From Dehalococcoidales bacterium (GTDB lineage Bacteria; Chloroflexota; Dehalococcoidia; Dehalococcoidales; UBA2162), in contig JAFGCW010000093.1 of assembly GCA_016932435.1 (NCBI GenBank), forward strand, positions 1 through 64,000: a DNA stretch of 64,000 bases, in the 5' to 3' direction. The position numbers and the translations under genes were made by a program. A model generated the notes under the pieces. The model made no database searches. It was given only the letters and a program-made list of their open reading frames with translations, and was not told where the DNA came from. Within the stretch, counting starts at the first letter, position 1. Each line of letters opens with the position of its first letter. Shown here one piece after another: positions 15,476 to 24,085 of this stretch.

Positions 15476-16690
15476 ATGAATACAGTCATCGATGAAAATA
15501 CACCCTTGAAAGCCAGGTGGAATATGCTGGCCATGATTGCCCTCACAGGCTGCGTATTCGTCGCTATGCCCCAGATGTGCATGCCGGTCCTTTTCAAGGA
15601 AATATCCACTGACCTTGGACTCGACCTCGTCCAGATAGGAGTAATCTGGAGCATGATCCCACTTTCCGGTATGTTTGTTATCCTCTTCGGCGGACTTCTC
15701 AGCGACCGGTTCGGAACAAAACGCGTCCTCGTTATTGGTTGTTTTCTCACCGGACTGGCAGGCATCTTGCGGGGAATGTCCGACAGTTTCGCTACCCTCT
15801 CAGCAACCATGTTCCTCTTCGGCCTTCTCCAGATAATTACATCACCTGCCCTTATCAGAGCATCAACAATATGGTTCCCCGGTAAACACCTCGGACTGGC
15901 GAACGGAGTCCTCTCGATGAGTATGGGGCTCGGTTTCCTCCTCAGTTCGATGATTAGCGCCACGATACTGTCACCTCTCCTCGGCGGCTGGCGGAACGTC
16001 CTGGTTGCCTACGGTATAGCATCTATCCTAATAAGCGTCCTCTGGTACTTTACGAAGAACGATCCCCAATCTGGAGATATTGCATCAGAAAATGAGCCAT
16101 CTCTATCTTTCAAGGAAACACTCTTTAAAGTAATACGTATCAAACGTATCTGGATTCTCGGATCAGTCGTTATGTGGCAGATAGGATGCGTGCAGGGCAT
16201 GCTTGGCTACTTGCCTATCTACCTGCGTGATATGGGTTGGAATGCTGCTACTGCCGACGGTGCTATGGCGACTTTTCACGGACTGAGTACGATATTCACC
16301 GTTCCTATCGTCCTGCTTTCGGAAAAGATCGGCTCAAGGAAGATAATTCTATTCGCCACTACCCTGATGACGGCGGTCGGAGTCGGAATTCTATCTCTTG
16401 GTAGCGGAGGTAATGTCTGGATTGCAATGGTAGTTGCAGGTGTCGTCCGCGATGGATTTATGGCATTGCAGATGACGATGCTGCTGGAGATAAAGGAGAT
16501 TGGTACAAGGTATGCGGGAACGGCAATAGGTCTGATTCACTCAATATCACGTATAGGCGAGATAGTGTCGCCACCGGTAGGCAACAGCTTCGCCGATGTA
16601 GATCCCCGCTATCCGTTTATACTATGGTCGGGGATGGCGGTCGTAGCTCTTATCGGCTTTACCTTCCTCAAGGACACAAAGCGTAGTTAA
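15476..16690 (+). CDS. MFS transporter
   Basis: A 404-residue major facilitator with twelve predicted membrane segments. The loop 2-3 signature reads GGLLSDRFGTKRVLVIG (about residues 70-86), and the second half has SEKIGSRKIILFATTL. The start is ATG 15476; the earlier TTG at 15452 lies inside the upstream terminator's T-tract and is rejected. The type resembles CynX/NarK-like anion or organic-acid carriers, but the substrate is not readable. It is the first gene after the PEPCK operon, with its own leader, and is followed by a VOC protein. Confidence 0.85.
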   Translation: MNTVIDENTPLKARWNMLAMIALTGCVFVAMPQMCMPVLFKEISTDLGLDLVQIGVIWSMIPLSGMFVILFGGLLSDRFGTKRVLVIGCFLTGLAGILRGMSDSFATLSATMFLFGLLQIITSPALIRASTIWFPGKHLGLANGVLSMSMGLGFLLSSMISATILSPLLGGWRNVLVAYGIASILISVLWYFTKNDPQSGDIASENEPSLSFKETLFKVIRIKRIWILGSVVMWQIGCVQGMLGYLPIYLRDMGWNAATADGAMATFHGLSTIFTVPIVLLSEKIGSRKIILFATTLMTAVGVGILSLGSGGNVWIAMVVAGVVRDGFMALQMTMLLEIKEIGTRYAGTAIGLIHSISRIGEIVSPPVGNSFADVDPRYPFILWSGMAVVALIGFTFLKDTKRS

Positions 16691-16764
16691 CCGCTATCTT
16701 TGTACTTTATCCTTGTATATCATAAACTGAACACTGATAAGTAATTTCGGAAGGAGAGTATTCA

Positions 16765-17232
16765 ATGGGTACTGAAAACTGGACATTAAGGCACGTAGGG
16801 CTTTCTGTGAAAAATATGGATGAAGCCGTTAAATTCTTCACGTCACTAGGCGGGACTACCGACGATAATCCCGGCCATATTCTGGACAGTGAAAAAATCG
16901 ACGGATTGAAAACATACGGCAAAGACGATGCACCTTCATGGAAGATAAAGATTAAAATGCTTGATCTCGGCCCTCTTACCCTAGAACTCACCGAACCGGT
17001 CGAAGGCGACAATTTCAACAAGACCTATATGGACGAACACGGCGAAGGAGCCAATCACATTGCCTATGTCGTTGAAAACCTTGATGAAGAAGTAGCCGAT
17101 CTCGAAGCCAGAGGTGTTCCCGCGATGTATCACGCCAGCGGTATCTATGCGTATATGGATGCTCGAAAAGTCGGTGGTGTAGTAATCGAACTGATGCAGA
17201 AAAGGGATATGCCGCCGCGACCGCCTGCATAA
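16765..17232 (+). CDS. VOC-superfamily protein (glyoxalase / methylmalonyl-CoA epimerase-like)
   Basis: The 155-residue protein has two beta-alpha-beta-beta-beta modules: LRHVGLSVKNMDEAVKFFTS with the first metal His, and GANHIAYVVENLDEEVADLE with the third ligand; GGVVIELMQ carries the last Glu. The plan matches methylmalonyl-CoA epimerase or glyoxalase I. The middle Glu, in PLTLELTEP, is present. Which lactone, thioester or adduct it handles cannot be told. A clear AAGGAGAG site lies in front of the ATG. Confidence 0.85.
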   Translation: MGTENWTLRHVGLSVKNMDEAVKFFTSLGGTTDDNPGHILDSEKIDGLKTYGKDDAPSWKIKIKMLDLGPLTLELTEPVEGDNFNKTYMDEHGEGANHIAYVVENLDEEVADLEARGVPAMYHASGIYAYMDARKVGGVVIELMQKRDMPPRPPA

Positions 17233-17254
17233 ACCTGGTAATTCCCTGTATCTT

Positions 17255-18061
17255 CTAAGGCTTCGTTGCCTTAAGTGTAAAGATCAACGGTATCTTATCT
17301 CCAGAAATCCTCCATGATCCCTGGTCGTCCTGATTCATATAAGGCATAGCTTTGAAAAAGATATATGGATACTCGTGGAGAAACTCTATCCTGAGTCCAG
17401 CGAAAATGAGCGAGTTCACGATATCTCCTATGCTGTGAGTCCATTCTTTTCCGGTATGGATTTTTCGGGTTTTCAACCCGGCGTAAGAAGCTTCTGATTG
17501 ATATATTTCCGGTTCTGGAGTATAGAAATACGACCGTAAGATCTCCGGTTTGACCGCATTCGGATCTTCAATCATCAGCATATTAAGGAAAGAGTGGCCT
17601 TCTAGGATATAGAAAAGACCTCCGCTTTTGAGGAATTGCGCAATTACGCGTCCCCATTCTTCAAGGTCTGGTAGCTAGCACAACACCCCGGCAGAAGTAA
17701 AAACGATATCGAATTTCCTGTCCAGATTATCGGGCAGGTCATACAGGTTGTAGCATATAAATTCCGCATCGAATTTCAGTTCGTCAGCCAGTGAACGGGC
17801 TATATCTATAGCCTTATCTGAAAAATCTACTCCTGTCACCTTTGCACCACGCCGTGCCCACGACAATGTATCCTTGCCGAAGTGGCACATCAGATGGAGC
17901 AGAGACTTTCCATCAACATCACCTATTTCCTCTACCGCTACCGGGTATAATGAGCACTTGCCTTTTTTAAAGCTATCAACATCATAGTGTTCGGAATCTA
18001 AGTGCAGCATCGCCCACTCATCCCACATTTCCCTGTTGCTTTCAAGATCAAAATCATTCAT
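17255..18061 (-). pseudogene. SAM-dependent methyltransferase interrupted by an in-frame amber codon
   Basis: The frame from ATG 18061 encodes a class I methyltransferase: SLLHLMCHFGKDTLSWARRG (motif I), VTGVDFSDKAIDIARSLA and FDIVFTSAGVLC. A TAG then stands at 17675-17677, and the same frame continues as LPDLEEWGRVIAQFLKSGG to the stop codon at 17255. Relatives read GVLCWLPDL, so one TGG-to-TAG change explains it. The full frame would be 268 residues. A separate product of the 3' part from ATG 17581 is possible but would have no cofactor site. I call it a one-mutation pseudogene; readthrough or sequencing error are alternatives. Confidence 0.8.
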
Positions 18062-18155
18062 TACAGTGACCTTCCCTCAGATTCTATATACTCTTTCTTC
18101 TCTGTCATCGCAGAGACTCGCCCTCAATCCAATTCCGGTGGAAACCGTGGCATCT

Positions 18156-18443
18156 CTATAAATCATCAGCTAAATCTTTCCACTCAGAATTCATCGACCT
18201 AATAAGCTGGATCTTTTTTCTTCGTGAGTAATTCTTTATTTGTTTTTCTCGCGTAATTGCACCTTCATTGCTTTCACAAATTTCGTAATATACGAGTTTG
18301 TCTATGTTATATTTACTCGTAAAACCTGGGATAATTTTCTCTTTGTGTTCAAAAACTCTTCGCTGTAAGTTACCGGTAAATCCTGTATATAGCACTTGGT
18401 TACTCGTATTCGTCATCATGTAAATGTAATATTATTTACTCAT
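18156..18443 (-). pseudogene. GIY-YIG endonuclease-like gene with ochre codon at position 4
   Basis: The 87 residues from ATG 18419 cover most of a GIY-YIG domain (UvrC/YhbQ-like): VLYTGFTGNLQRRVFEHKEK, then YNIDKLVYYE, REKQIKNYSRRKKI and EWKDL. The first strand of the family, YYVYIM, is missing from that frame. It is found just upstream, where the DNA reads ATG AGT AAA TAA TAT TAC ATT TAC ATG ATG, that is M-S-K-stop-YYIYMM. So an intact gene would start at ATG 18443 and give 95 residues, and TAA at 18432-18434 breaks it. The catalytic Arg and Glu regions remain. Most likely a fresh pseudogene, or a shortened protein without its first Tyr strand. Confidence 0.75.
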
Positions 18444-18505
18444 TTTTCCAGATTAATATTTCGTCAACTTACGGCTGATTCATGCTAATCACTAATGAAA
18501 ATTTG

Positions 18506-18616
18506 TATAGATTGCTACGGTTCGCCTGTAGACGGCGAACCTCACAATGACGACCCTAGTGTCGCTCAATTGTCATTACGAGGAATCCGCCCAAGCGGAT
18601 GACGTAGCAATCTATA
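18506..18616. repeat. MITE-like element with 14-bp perfect terminal inverted repeats
   Basis: TATAGATTGCTACG at 18506-18519 returns exactly inverted as CGTAGCAATCTATA at 18603-18616. Inside are two more hairpins: GGTTCGCC-TGTAGAC-GGCGAACC (18519-18541) and ATCCGC-CCAA-GCGGAT, and the sentence TGTCATTACGAGGAATCC typical of dispersed intergenic repeats in anaerobic bacteria. No coding capacity. It sits between the broken GIY-YIG gene and a methyltransferase gene. Confidence 0.75.
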
Positions 18617-18636
18617 TAAATATTTTCAACTATTCA

Positions 18637-19374
18637 TCACTCCCCATAAACACCCACGTAGATTATGCACATCCGGTCATCCGACTCGAAATACTCAACT
18701 CTGAAGCCGGCTGCTTCAAGTTCTCTGCGGTATCCCGCTTCATTATTGAATCTTGCCGGCACCCTGGGTGCTTTTACCGTATACCTTTTATCCTCCTTGT
18801 AAGCAGGATAATCATGAAGTGAGTCATATTCATTACCGGTTTTCTCCAGCCAGTCCTGGTAATCCGAAATCTCAAGTGTAAATTCTTCTTCCTGAATGCA
18901 TTCCCGGAAAAACGTTTTCCCGTCTTTTTTCAAGGTTCTTCTTACATCCTTGAGATATCCCCTTCGGTGTGCATTCGTTAGCAGCATGTGTAAGCACTGG
19001 TTATCGATGGCTATATCGAAAGAAGCGTCCGGTATCTGATCCAGGTTGTTTAGAACGTCAGCTACCAGGAAAAAATTCCTGCCTTTAGTGCCGGTATGTT
19101 CTCGCGCTTTCTCGATAGCGGACTCGGAAATATCCAGACCAAGGTAATCATATCCATGTGAAAGGAGATGTTCCGCAACGAATCCCTCGCCGCAGCCAAA
19201 CTCGATTATCGATGTTCCCAACGGTTCGCAATCGGCATACTCTAGGAATTTATCTATGCTGTCCAGTACACCGGCATTTTCATCAGGACTGGAAACCCAT
19301 CTCTCAAATCCTTCGGTATGCATACGCCGGTACCGGTCATCATAACGCAGGTAATACTTCTCTTCGTCTTTCAT
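18637..19374 (-). CDS. Class I SAM-dependent methyltransferase
   Basis: The 245-residue protein has motif I SIIEFGCGEGFVAEHLLSHG (about residues 55-74), motif II YLGLDISESAIEKARE, an acidic post-loop FFLVADVLNNLDQIPDASFD and the family step FDIAIDNQCLHML. The C-terminal beta part closes a standard Rossmann methyltransferase. Substrate unknown; the IDNQCLHML turn is common in small-molecule methyltransferases of the UbiE/COQ5 and thiopurine types. It is a single gene, 14 bases before the end of the YifB-like gene on the same strand. Confidence 0.85.
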   Translation of the reverse strand: MKDEEKYYLRYDDRYRRMHTEGFERWVSSPDENAGVLDSIDKFLEYADCEPLGTSIIEFGCGEGFVAEHLLSHGYDYLGLDISESAIEKAREHTGTKGRNFFLVADVLNNLDQIPDASFDIAIDNQCLHMLLTNAHRRGYLKDVRRTLKKDGKTFFRECIQEEEFTLEISDYQDWLEKTGNEYDSLHDYPAYKEDKRYTVKAPRVPARFNNEAGYRRELEAAGFRVEYFESDDRMCIIYVGVYGE

Positions 19375-19388
19375 AGAACCACAGTATA

Positions 19389-20909
19389 CTATAACGGTGT
19401 CCTGGGTCGGTACTGTATCGCTTCGGCAACATGATGAGCCTTGATTATATCAGCATTTTCAAGATCGGCAATAGTCCGGGCGAGTTTCAGTATTCGATGA
19501 AAGGCACGTGCAGATAAATACAACTGCTTCATCGCCGACTTCAGCAAACTCTGGGCGGCATCCTCTACCTGGCAGAATTCTCTCACCTCAGCGGGAGTCA
19601 TTTCTGAATTCGATGTAAGTTTTGTTCCGTTGAAACGCTGTCGCTGAATTTCGCTGGCTGCTATTATTCTTTCCTGTACCTTTACCGATTCTTCACCTAG
19701 CCTGTTATCGGACAGCTTTTCGTACTCGATATGCGGTACCTCGACAAATATATCAACCCTGTCGATGAACGGTCCGCTGATACGTCTCTGGTATCGTGAA
19801 ACCACGCTCGGAGGACAGGTGCACTGTCTAAAAGGATCACCAAAATATCCGCAGGGGCAGGGATTCATCGCCCCGACCAGCATGAAGTTAGCCGGAAAAC
19901 TGACGCTTCCCTGGGCACGGCTGATAGTGACTACCTTATCCTCAAGCGGCTGGCGCAGTGTCTCCAGTAAAGCATGCCCAAACTCCGGAAGTTCGTCCAG
20001 GAAAAGAATCCCCCGATGGCTCAGGCTTATCTCACCCGGTTTCGGCAAATGCCCTCCGCCGACGAGTCCCGCATTCGATATCGTGTGGTGCGGGGATCGG
20101 AAAGGTCTCTGTCTGACGAGAGGAGTATCGGACGGCAGCAATCCACTGACGCTGTATATTTTGGTTACTTCCAGTGATTCCTCATTGGTCATCGGCGGAA
20201 ATATCGATGGCAGAGTACGTGCCAGCAGTGTCTTGCCGCTGCCGGGAGGTCCCATCATCACTGTATTATGCGCTCCTGCCGCCGCCACCTCTAAGGCGCG
20301 TTTTACGTGTTCCTGTCCCTTGATATAGGCAAGATCGGTTGCATTAGATATCGGCAGTTCGTATTCTTGCGTCTCTTCAGGCTGGTAAACCGTTTCCTCA
20401 ATTTCACCCCGCAGGCAGCTGACAAGCTGGGGGAGTGAGTTGACCGCAATTATCCTGGCACCCTCTACGAGTGACGCTTCTCGCGCGTTTACTTCAGGAA
20501 CGATTACCGTAGAATATCCCTGTTCCATACCGATCGCCACCATCGGTAAAACGCCGTTGGTATGACGAAGGCTGCCATCGAGTGACAGTTCGCCCAGTAT
20601 CAGTGTTTTCGAGACATCGGCAAACACCTGTTCGGAGCTGAGGAGTATCCCCAGCGCTATGGGAAGATCATAGGCCGGACCGGCTTTTTTTAAATCAGCT
20701 GGAGCCAGGTTCACCACGATACGTCTCATGGGAAATGTGCAGCCAGAATTACGTATAGCAGACCTGACTCTCTCTCTGGCTTCCTGTACGGCGGTATCAG
20801 GCAAACCAACAACCGTGAAGGAAGGCAGTCCGGGTGATATATCCGTTTCTACCTCGACAATGGCTCCCTCAAGCCCTATAATGGCACAGCTTATAACTTT
20901 TGCTAACAT
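19389..20909 (-). CDS. YifB/ComM-family Mg-chelatase-like AAA+ ATPase
   Basis: The 506-residue protein has the N-terminal Lon-protease-like fold of the YifB/ComM family (MLAKVISCAIIGLEGAIVEV, then GLPSFTVVGLPDTAVQEARE). The AAA+ domain has Walker A MMGPPGSGKTLLARTLP (about residues 217-233), Walker B ILFLDELPEF and the Cys-rich NPCPCGYFGDPFRQCTCP. The C-terminal domain has RAFHRILKLARTIADLE. ComM promotes branch migration during integration of transformed DNA in Haemophilus and Vibrio; other members are uncharacterised. Length and motifs are intact. It has its own promoter region towards 21000. Confidence 0.9.
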   Translation of the reverse strand: MLAKVISCAIIGLEGAIVEVETDISPGLPSFTVVGLPDTAVQEARERVRSAIRNSGCTFPMRRIVVNLAPADLKKAGPAYDLPIALGILLSSEQVFADVSKTLILGELSLDGSLRHTNGVLPMVAIGMEQGYSTVIVPEVNAREASLVEGARIIAVNSLPQLVSCLRGEIEETVYQPEETQEYELPISNATDLAYIKGQEHVKRALEVAAAGAHNTVMMGPPGSGKTLLARTLPSIFPPMTNEESLEVTKIYSVSGLLPSDTPLVRQRPFRSPHHTISNAGLVGGGHLPKPGEISLSHRGILFLDELPEFGHALLETLRQPLEDKVVTISRAQGSVSFPANFMLVGAMNPCPCGYFGDPFRQCTCPPSVVSRYQRRISGPFIDRVDIFVEVPHIEYEKLSDNRLGEESVKVQERIIAASEIQRQRFNGTKLTSNSEMTPAEVREFCQVEDAAQSLLKSAMKQLYLSARAFHRILKLARTIADLENADIIKAHHVAEAIQYRPRTPL

Positions 20910-21068
20910 GTTTCGGGTAATAATATATCACAAACGAAACAAAAAAGTAACACTTGTGTGATATATCCATTCGTCTCATATATACTATTCGATATGCAAT
21001 TGACAACTTACCACCAAGTTTCTAAAATTACCTCACTGAACTGATGATGTTTGGACCGGGAGGATGTA

Positions 21069-22331
21069 ATGACAAAGATTATTCTGAGGCTGGTACTTGT
21101 TTTTACTCTGCTGATATCTTTGATAACAGTAAGCGCTTGTACACCAATTCAGTATGAACTTACCACGTCGGTAGAACCGGCTGGTTCCGGAACAGTCTCA
21201 CCTGGTGGGACTTATGACGAAGGAAGTATTATACGAGTGACCGCCGCCCCTAAAGAAGGATATATTTTCGATCGATGGAGCGGTGACGCATCAGGTTCGT
21301 CTACCGAACAGACAATTTTGTTGAATGCCAATAAAAACGTCATCGCACATTTTACATTGGTAGAACCGGAAGAAGAGCCTCCCGAAGAGGAGACGGTAAC
21401 AGAACCGGTCTATTACGCTCTCACCGTTAAATCTATCCCTTCTTATGCAGGTTCGGTAACACCCTCGGAAGGAAAATTTAAGGAAGGTACCACATTAAAT
21501 CTTATCGCCACACCTCAGGATGGATATTCCGTTAAAATTTGGGGTGGCGATGTAGCCGGCAGCGTATCAAATTCGGTCTCTGTAACCATGAACGAAGACA
21601 AGGAAGTCACCGTTTATTTCGAATTAACTCAGGTGACAAATCCACCCAAACAATACACTGTCGCTACATCCGTGCAACCTGCAAACGGAGGTATAGTTAC
21701 TCCCTCCGGCGGTAAATATAATACCCATGCTAAAGCAATCCTGACTGCGATGCCAGCAGACGGTTATGTCTTTCATCACTGGGGTGGAAACGTAACTTCC
21801 TCGGAAAGTACCGTATCCTTCAACGTGAATGAGGATATGTCCATTGTCGCATATTTTGAGGAAGCCGGAGATCTTACGCTCTCGAGCCCGGTATTTACAA
21901 ATAAAGGTACTTTACCTGAACTATATACCTGCGGTGGTGAGGATATTTCACCGGCACTCTCATGGTGGGGAGTTCCCTTCGGAACCAAGTCATTTGTCCT
22001 CATAATGGATGATCCCGATGCACCGCAGTCAACGTTTGTTCACTGGGTTATTTTTAATATCCCTGCACATACGAGATCGTTACAGGAGAACACACCGATA
22101 GCAGCTGAACTTCCTGATGGCAGTATTCAGGGGATTAACAACTTTGCAGATCAAGGGTATGGGGGACCCTGCCTTTCTCAAGGACAAAAGCACGAATATC
22201 GGTTTACGCTGTATGCCGTTGACACTACTATCATTCTCTCACCATATAGTGCCACGAAAAACGCAGTACTAGCCTCGATTGAAGGCCATATTATGGAACA
22301 GACAAGAATTACCGCGTACTTCCAGAATTGA
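21069..22331 (+). CDS. Lipoprotein with three InlB-type repeats and a C-terminal PEBP (YbhB-like) domain
   Basis: The start is ATG 21069 behind GGGAGGATGTA; a TTG at 21051 overlaps that site and is rejected. The 420-residue product has a lipoprotein signal ending in SLITVSAC (Cys24). Three related repeats follow at about residues 29-97, 114-183 and 194-262, each with a GYxFxxWxGD-type core, as in Listeria-Bacteroides/InlB B-repeats. The last part, from about 268, is a phosphatidylethanolamine-binding/Raf-kinase-inhibitor-like domain: SPALSWWGVPFGTKSFVLIM, DDPDAPQSTFVHWVIFNIP and a late KHEYRFTLYA. Surface-anchored PEBP behind such a stalk is unusual. Role unknown, probably binding a small anionic ligand. 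Confidence 0.85.
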   Translation: MTKIILRLVLVFTLLISLITVSACTPIQYELTTSVEPAGSGTVSPGGTYDEGSIIRVTAAPKEGYIFDRWSGDASGSSTEQTILLNANKNVIAHFTLVEPEEEPPEEETVTEPVYYALTVKSIPSYAGSVTPSEGKFKEGTTLNLIATPQDGYSVKIWGGDVAGSVSNSVSVTMNEDKEVTVYFELTQVTNPPKQYTVATSVQPANGGIVTPSGGKYNTHAKAILTAMPADGYVFHHWGGNVTSSESTVSFNVNEDMSIVAYFEEAGDLTLSSPVFTNKGTLPELYTCGGEDISPALSWWGVPFGTKSFVLIMDDPDAPQSTFVHWVIFNIPAHTRSLQENTPIAAELPDGSIQGINNFADQGYGGPCLSQGQKHEYRFTLYAVDTTIILSPYSATKNAVLASIEGHIMEQTRITAYFQN

Positions 22332-22906
22332 ACCTGTTTTCAAGTGTACAACGACGTGTAAATCACGCAGAATAATCAGGTAAAAACATACGTAATATAC
22401 TGCCTTTTAATCACAGGTAAGAAGGACTCATTCCTACTCATGCCCTTTTACAAATTACCAAATCGATCTGGTAGTTAAGAATATTCCGTAAAATCTGAGA
22501 ATGGTACTAACCTCAGCGCAGTTTTTCCGTTATAACTAGTAAATATAGTAATGGAATAAGAAAGGTTTATCTGAAATGAACGAGATTATTAGATCGATCG
22601 TATTACAGTTTAGATGGGTTTTCATGTCTCCGAAAGCCCGGTATGCTTATCTATGGAACCGGACAAGAGAGAATTTACGGTAATGCCCCATACCAAAACG
22701 TATAAATACACTCTTTACCTTGTCCTTTTTAGTATAAGTTGTCGGCGGTGCTATATAGAGACCAATGATCCTCCTTGGTTCTACCGGCCGGAACTGATTG
22801 TTTCTTAAGAGTAGAGATGACCGATATCCAGGCATATTCACTCTCTCATGATAGCTGTAATAAAAGATGCCGGGGGACAATTCGCTAAAACGAATGTAAG
22901 ATTACT
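22332..22906. other. Gap of about 600 bases without a convincing gene
   Basis: Apart from the small frame at 22576 I see no supported gene. A 64-codon plus-strand frame and a 77-codon minus-strand frame around 22614-22880 overlap one another and show no family pattern. The stretch is AT-rich with no tRNA-like fold. It separates the InlB/PEBP lipoprotein from the par genes. Confidence 0.6.
22576..22683 (+). CDS. Possible 35-aa small protein
   Basis: ATG 22576 opens a 35-codon frame, MNEIIRSIVLQFRWVF then MSPKARYAYLWNRTRENLR, ending at TAA 22681. It lies ten bases behind AGAAAGG. The composition (amphipathic start, Trp/Arg-rich end) looks protein-like, not random, and the stretch has no other gene. 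I cannot name a family. Confidence 0.35.
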   Translation: MNEIIRSIVLQFRWVFMSPKARYAYLWNRTRENLR

Positions 22907-22941
22907 GAGTAAAAAAGGACCAGGAAGTCCATTTATTACTC
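22907..22941 (-). terminator. Terminator-like hairpin after the par operon
   Basis: GAGTAAAAAAGGAC (22907-22920) and GTCCATTTATTACTC (22927-22941) form an almost complete inverted repeat around CAGGAA. On the minus strand, the coding strand of the par genes, the GGAC/GTCC core is followed by a T-run. Its outer arm shares TTACTC with the first octamer of the array at 22936. Confidence 0.6.
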
Positions 22942-22967
22942 ATATACTCAATTGCGCAATTGCGCCT
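22936..22967. repeat. Octamer array 2, at the end of the small par partner gene
   Basis: Four consecutive 8-bp units read TTACTCAT, ATACTCAA, TTGCGCAA and TTGCGCCT in register, overlapping the stop codon of the RHH-type gene. They resemble the octamers in front of parA (24086) and at 40567. The first unit is also an arm of the terminator-like hairpin, so this array is the weakest of the three. Confidence 0.45.
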
Positions 22968-23289
22968 TCAGTCTGATAAGGAGTTCTTCATCACTCGTCA
23001 CACCACGTACATCAAGTTCGGTATCACTGAACGCCTTTACCATATTTTCCACAAGCCGGGTCTTGCTTATCTTCTTTCCCCCGCTGAATTTAGCGGTAGA
23101 TGAGAGATTCTCCAGGTATTCATCTTCCTGCTTATTAAGAAATACCGAAAGTTTAATCGTGGTGGACGGCGGATCAGGTATTACCTGTTTGGGTGGTGGT
23201 TCTGGAGTTGCCGTTATATTTTCACCGCCGGTCAGCCTGTCCAGCGCTCTTCCATATGCATTTTCTTCGGTAACTCTAGCCCTTTTCAT
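22948..23289 (-). CDS. Small ribbon-helix-helix-type partner of ParA (putative centromere-binding protein)
   Basis: The 113-residue protein overlaps the end of parA by 14 bases. Its N-terminal 40 residues are basic and Pro-rich (KRARVTEENAYGRAL, PEPPPKQVIPDPP). Then comes a likely ribbon-helix-helix: strand TTIKLSVFLNKQEDEYLENL followed by a helix around KISKTRLVENMVKAFSD. Small RHH proteins of this position and size (ParG, omega, ParR type) bind short tandem repeats as centromere and autoregulate the operon. The 8-bp arrays flanking this gene pair fit that model. The assignment rests on size, position and fold pattern, not on direct similarity. Confidence 0.65.
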   Translation of the reverse strand: MKRARVTEENAYGRALDRLTGGENITATPEPPPKQVIPDPPSTTIKLSVFLNKQEDEYLENLSSTAKFSGGKKISKTRLVENMVKAFSDTELDVRGVTSDEELLIRLKAQLRN

Positions 23290-24061
23290 TCATCACCTCT
23301 CTAGTGAGTAATCGATACGCTTCAGCACCTGCCGAACCGGAATCATAGCTAAGTATAGATTCACCGGCAGCCGGGGCTTCTTTAAACCGGACAGTAGTCG
23401 GGATAAGGGTATCGAATACTCTTATTCGATCACCGAAAGCCTTTTTTGTAACATCAATGACTTCTTTGCTATGTAACGTTCGTAGATTAGTCATGGTAAA
23501 TAAGATACCGGATATTTCCAGCCGAGGATTCAGCTTCTCTTTTACTCTGATAACGGTATCTAGCAATAACGCAAGTCCTTTCATTGCCAAAAAATCGGCT
23601 TGCACCGGTATTAATACGCTGTCAGAGGCGGTCAGGGCGTTAATCGTCAGTAAAGCCAGACTGGGCATGCAATCGATAAGGACATAGTCATACCTGTCAC
23701 GCACCGGTTTTATCATTTGTTTCAATATGGATTCCCTGGTGAAAGCACTTACGAGATCAAGCTGAGCCTGTGATAATTCGATATTCGCCGGGACCAGGTC
23801 TATATAAGGATTCCGGGTTTGGATCATTACGTCATCGATAGTTATATTTCCGTTGTCCCTGATGGTATTACTTAGAACAGTGTATCCTGTCAGTTCCAGC
23901 TCTTCCGGGGAAAATCCCATCGTGATGGTCAGACTCGCCTGAGGATCCCAGTCTATGAGGAGGATCCGCTTTTTATATTCAGCAAGCCCCTCGGCAAGTG
24001 CTGCCGCTGTGGTGGTCTTACCAACTCCGCCTTTCTGGTTGACAATACAGATAACCGGCAT
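23276..24061 (-). CDS. parA: ParA-family ATPase
   Basis: The 261-residue Walker-type ATPase has the deviant Walker A motif IVNQKGGVGKTTTAAALAE (about residues 5-23), the A' motif ILLIDWDPQASLTITMG, Walker B YVLIDCMPSLALLTINAL and the late VLIPVQADFLAMKGL. It lacks the extra N-terminal helix-turn-helix of P1-type ParA. This is the form that pairs with a small RHH partner, or chromosomal Soj. It drives DNA or cargo segregation. An array of six octamers starts 25 bases before its ATG. No parB or replication gene is present, so it is not the standard chromosomal parAB locus. Confidence 0.85.
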   Translation of the reverse strand: MPVICIVNQKGGVGKTTTAAALAEGLAEYKKRILLIDWDPQASLTITMGFSPEELELTGYTVLSNTIRDNGNITIDDVMIQTRNPYIDLVPANIELSQAQLDLVSAFTRESILKQMIKPVRDRYDYVLIDCMPSLALLTINALTASDSVLIPVQADFLAMKGLALLLDTVIRVKEKLNPRLEISGILFTMTNLRTLHSKEVIDVTKKAFGDRIRVFDTLIPTTVRFKEAPAAGESILSYDSGSAGAEAYRLLTREVMNEKG

Positions 24062-24085
24062 CGGTTACTACCTCTGCCGGTATTA

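Noticed and set aside
17675..17677. TAG in the methyltransferase as a pyrrolysine codon
   Set aside because: TAG also ends ordinary genes here (for example fabF and uvrA), no downstream insertion-type structure or pyl gene is visible, and relatives have Trp at this position.
18637..19374. Methyltransferase as part of a restriction-modification system
   Set aside because: No DNA-methylase motif IV (DPPY or PC) and no restriction gene beside it; the fold is of the small-molecule type.
22614..22880. Two overlapping frames of 64 and 77 codons on opposite strands
   Set aside because: They overlap one another, have no ribosome site and no family pattern; kept only as part of the gene-free gap.
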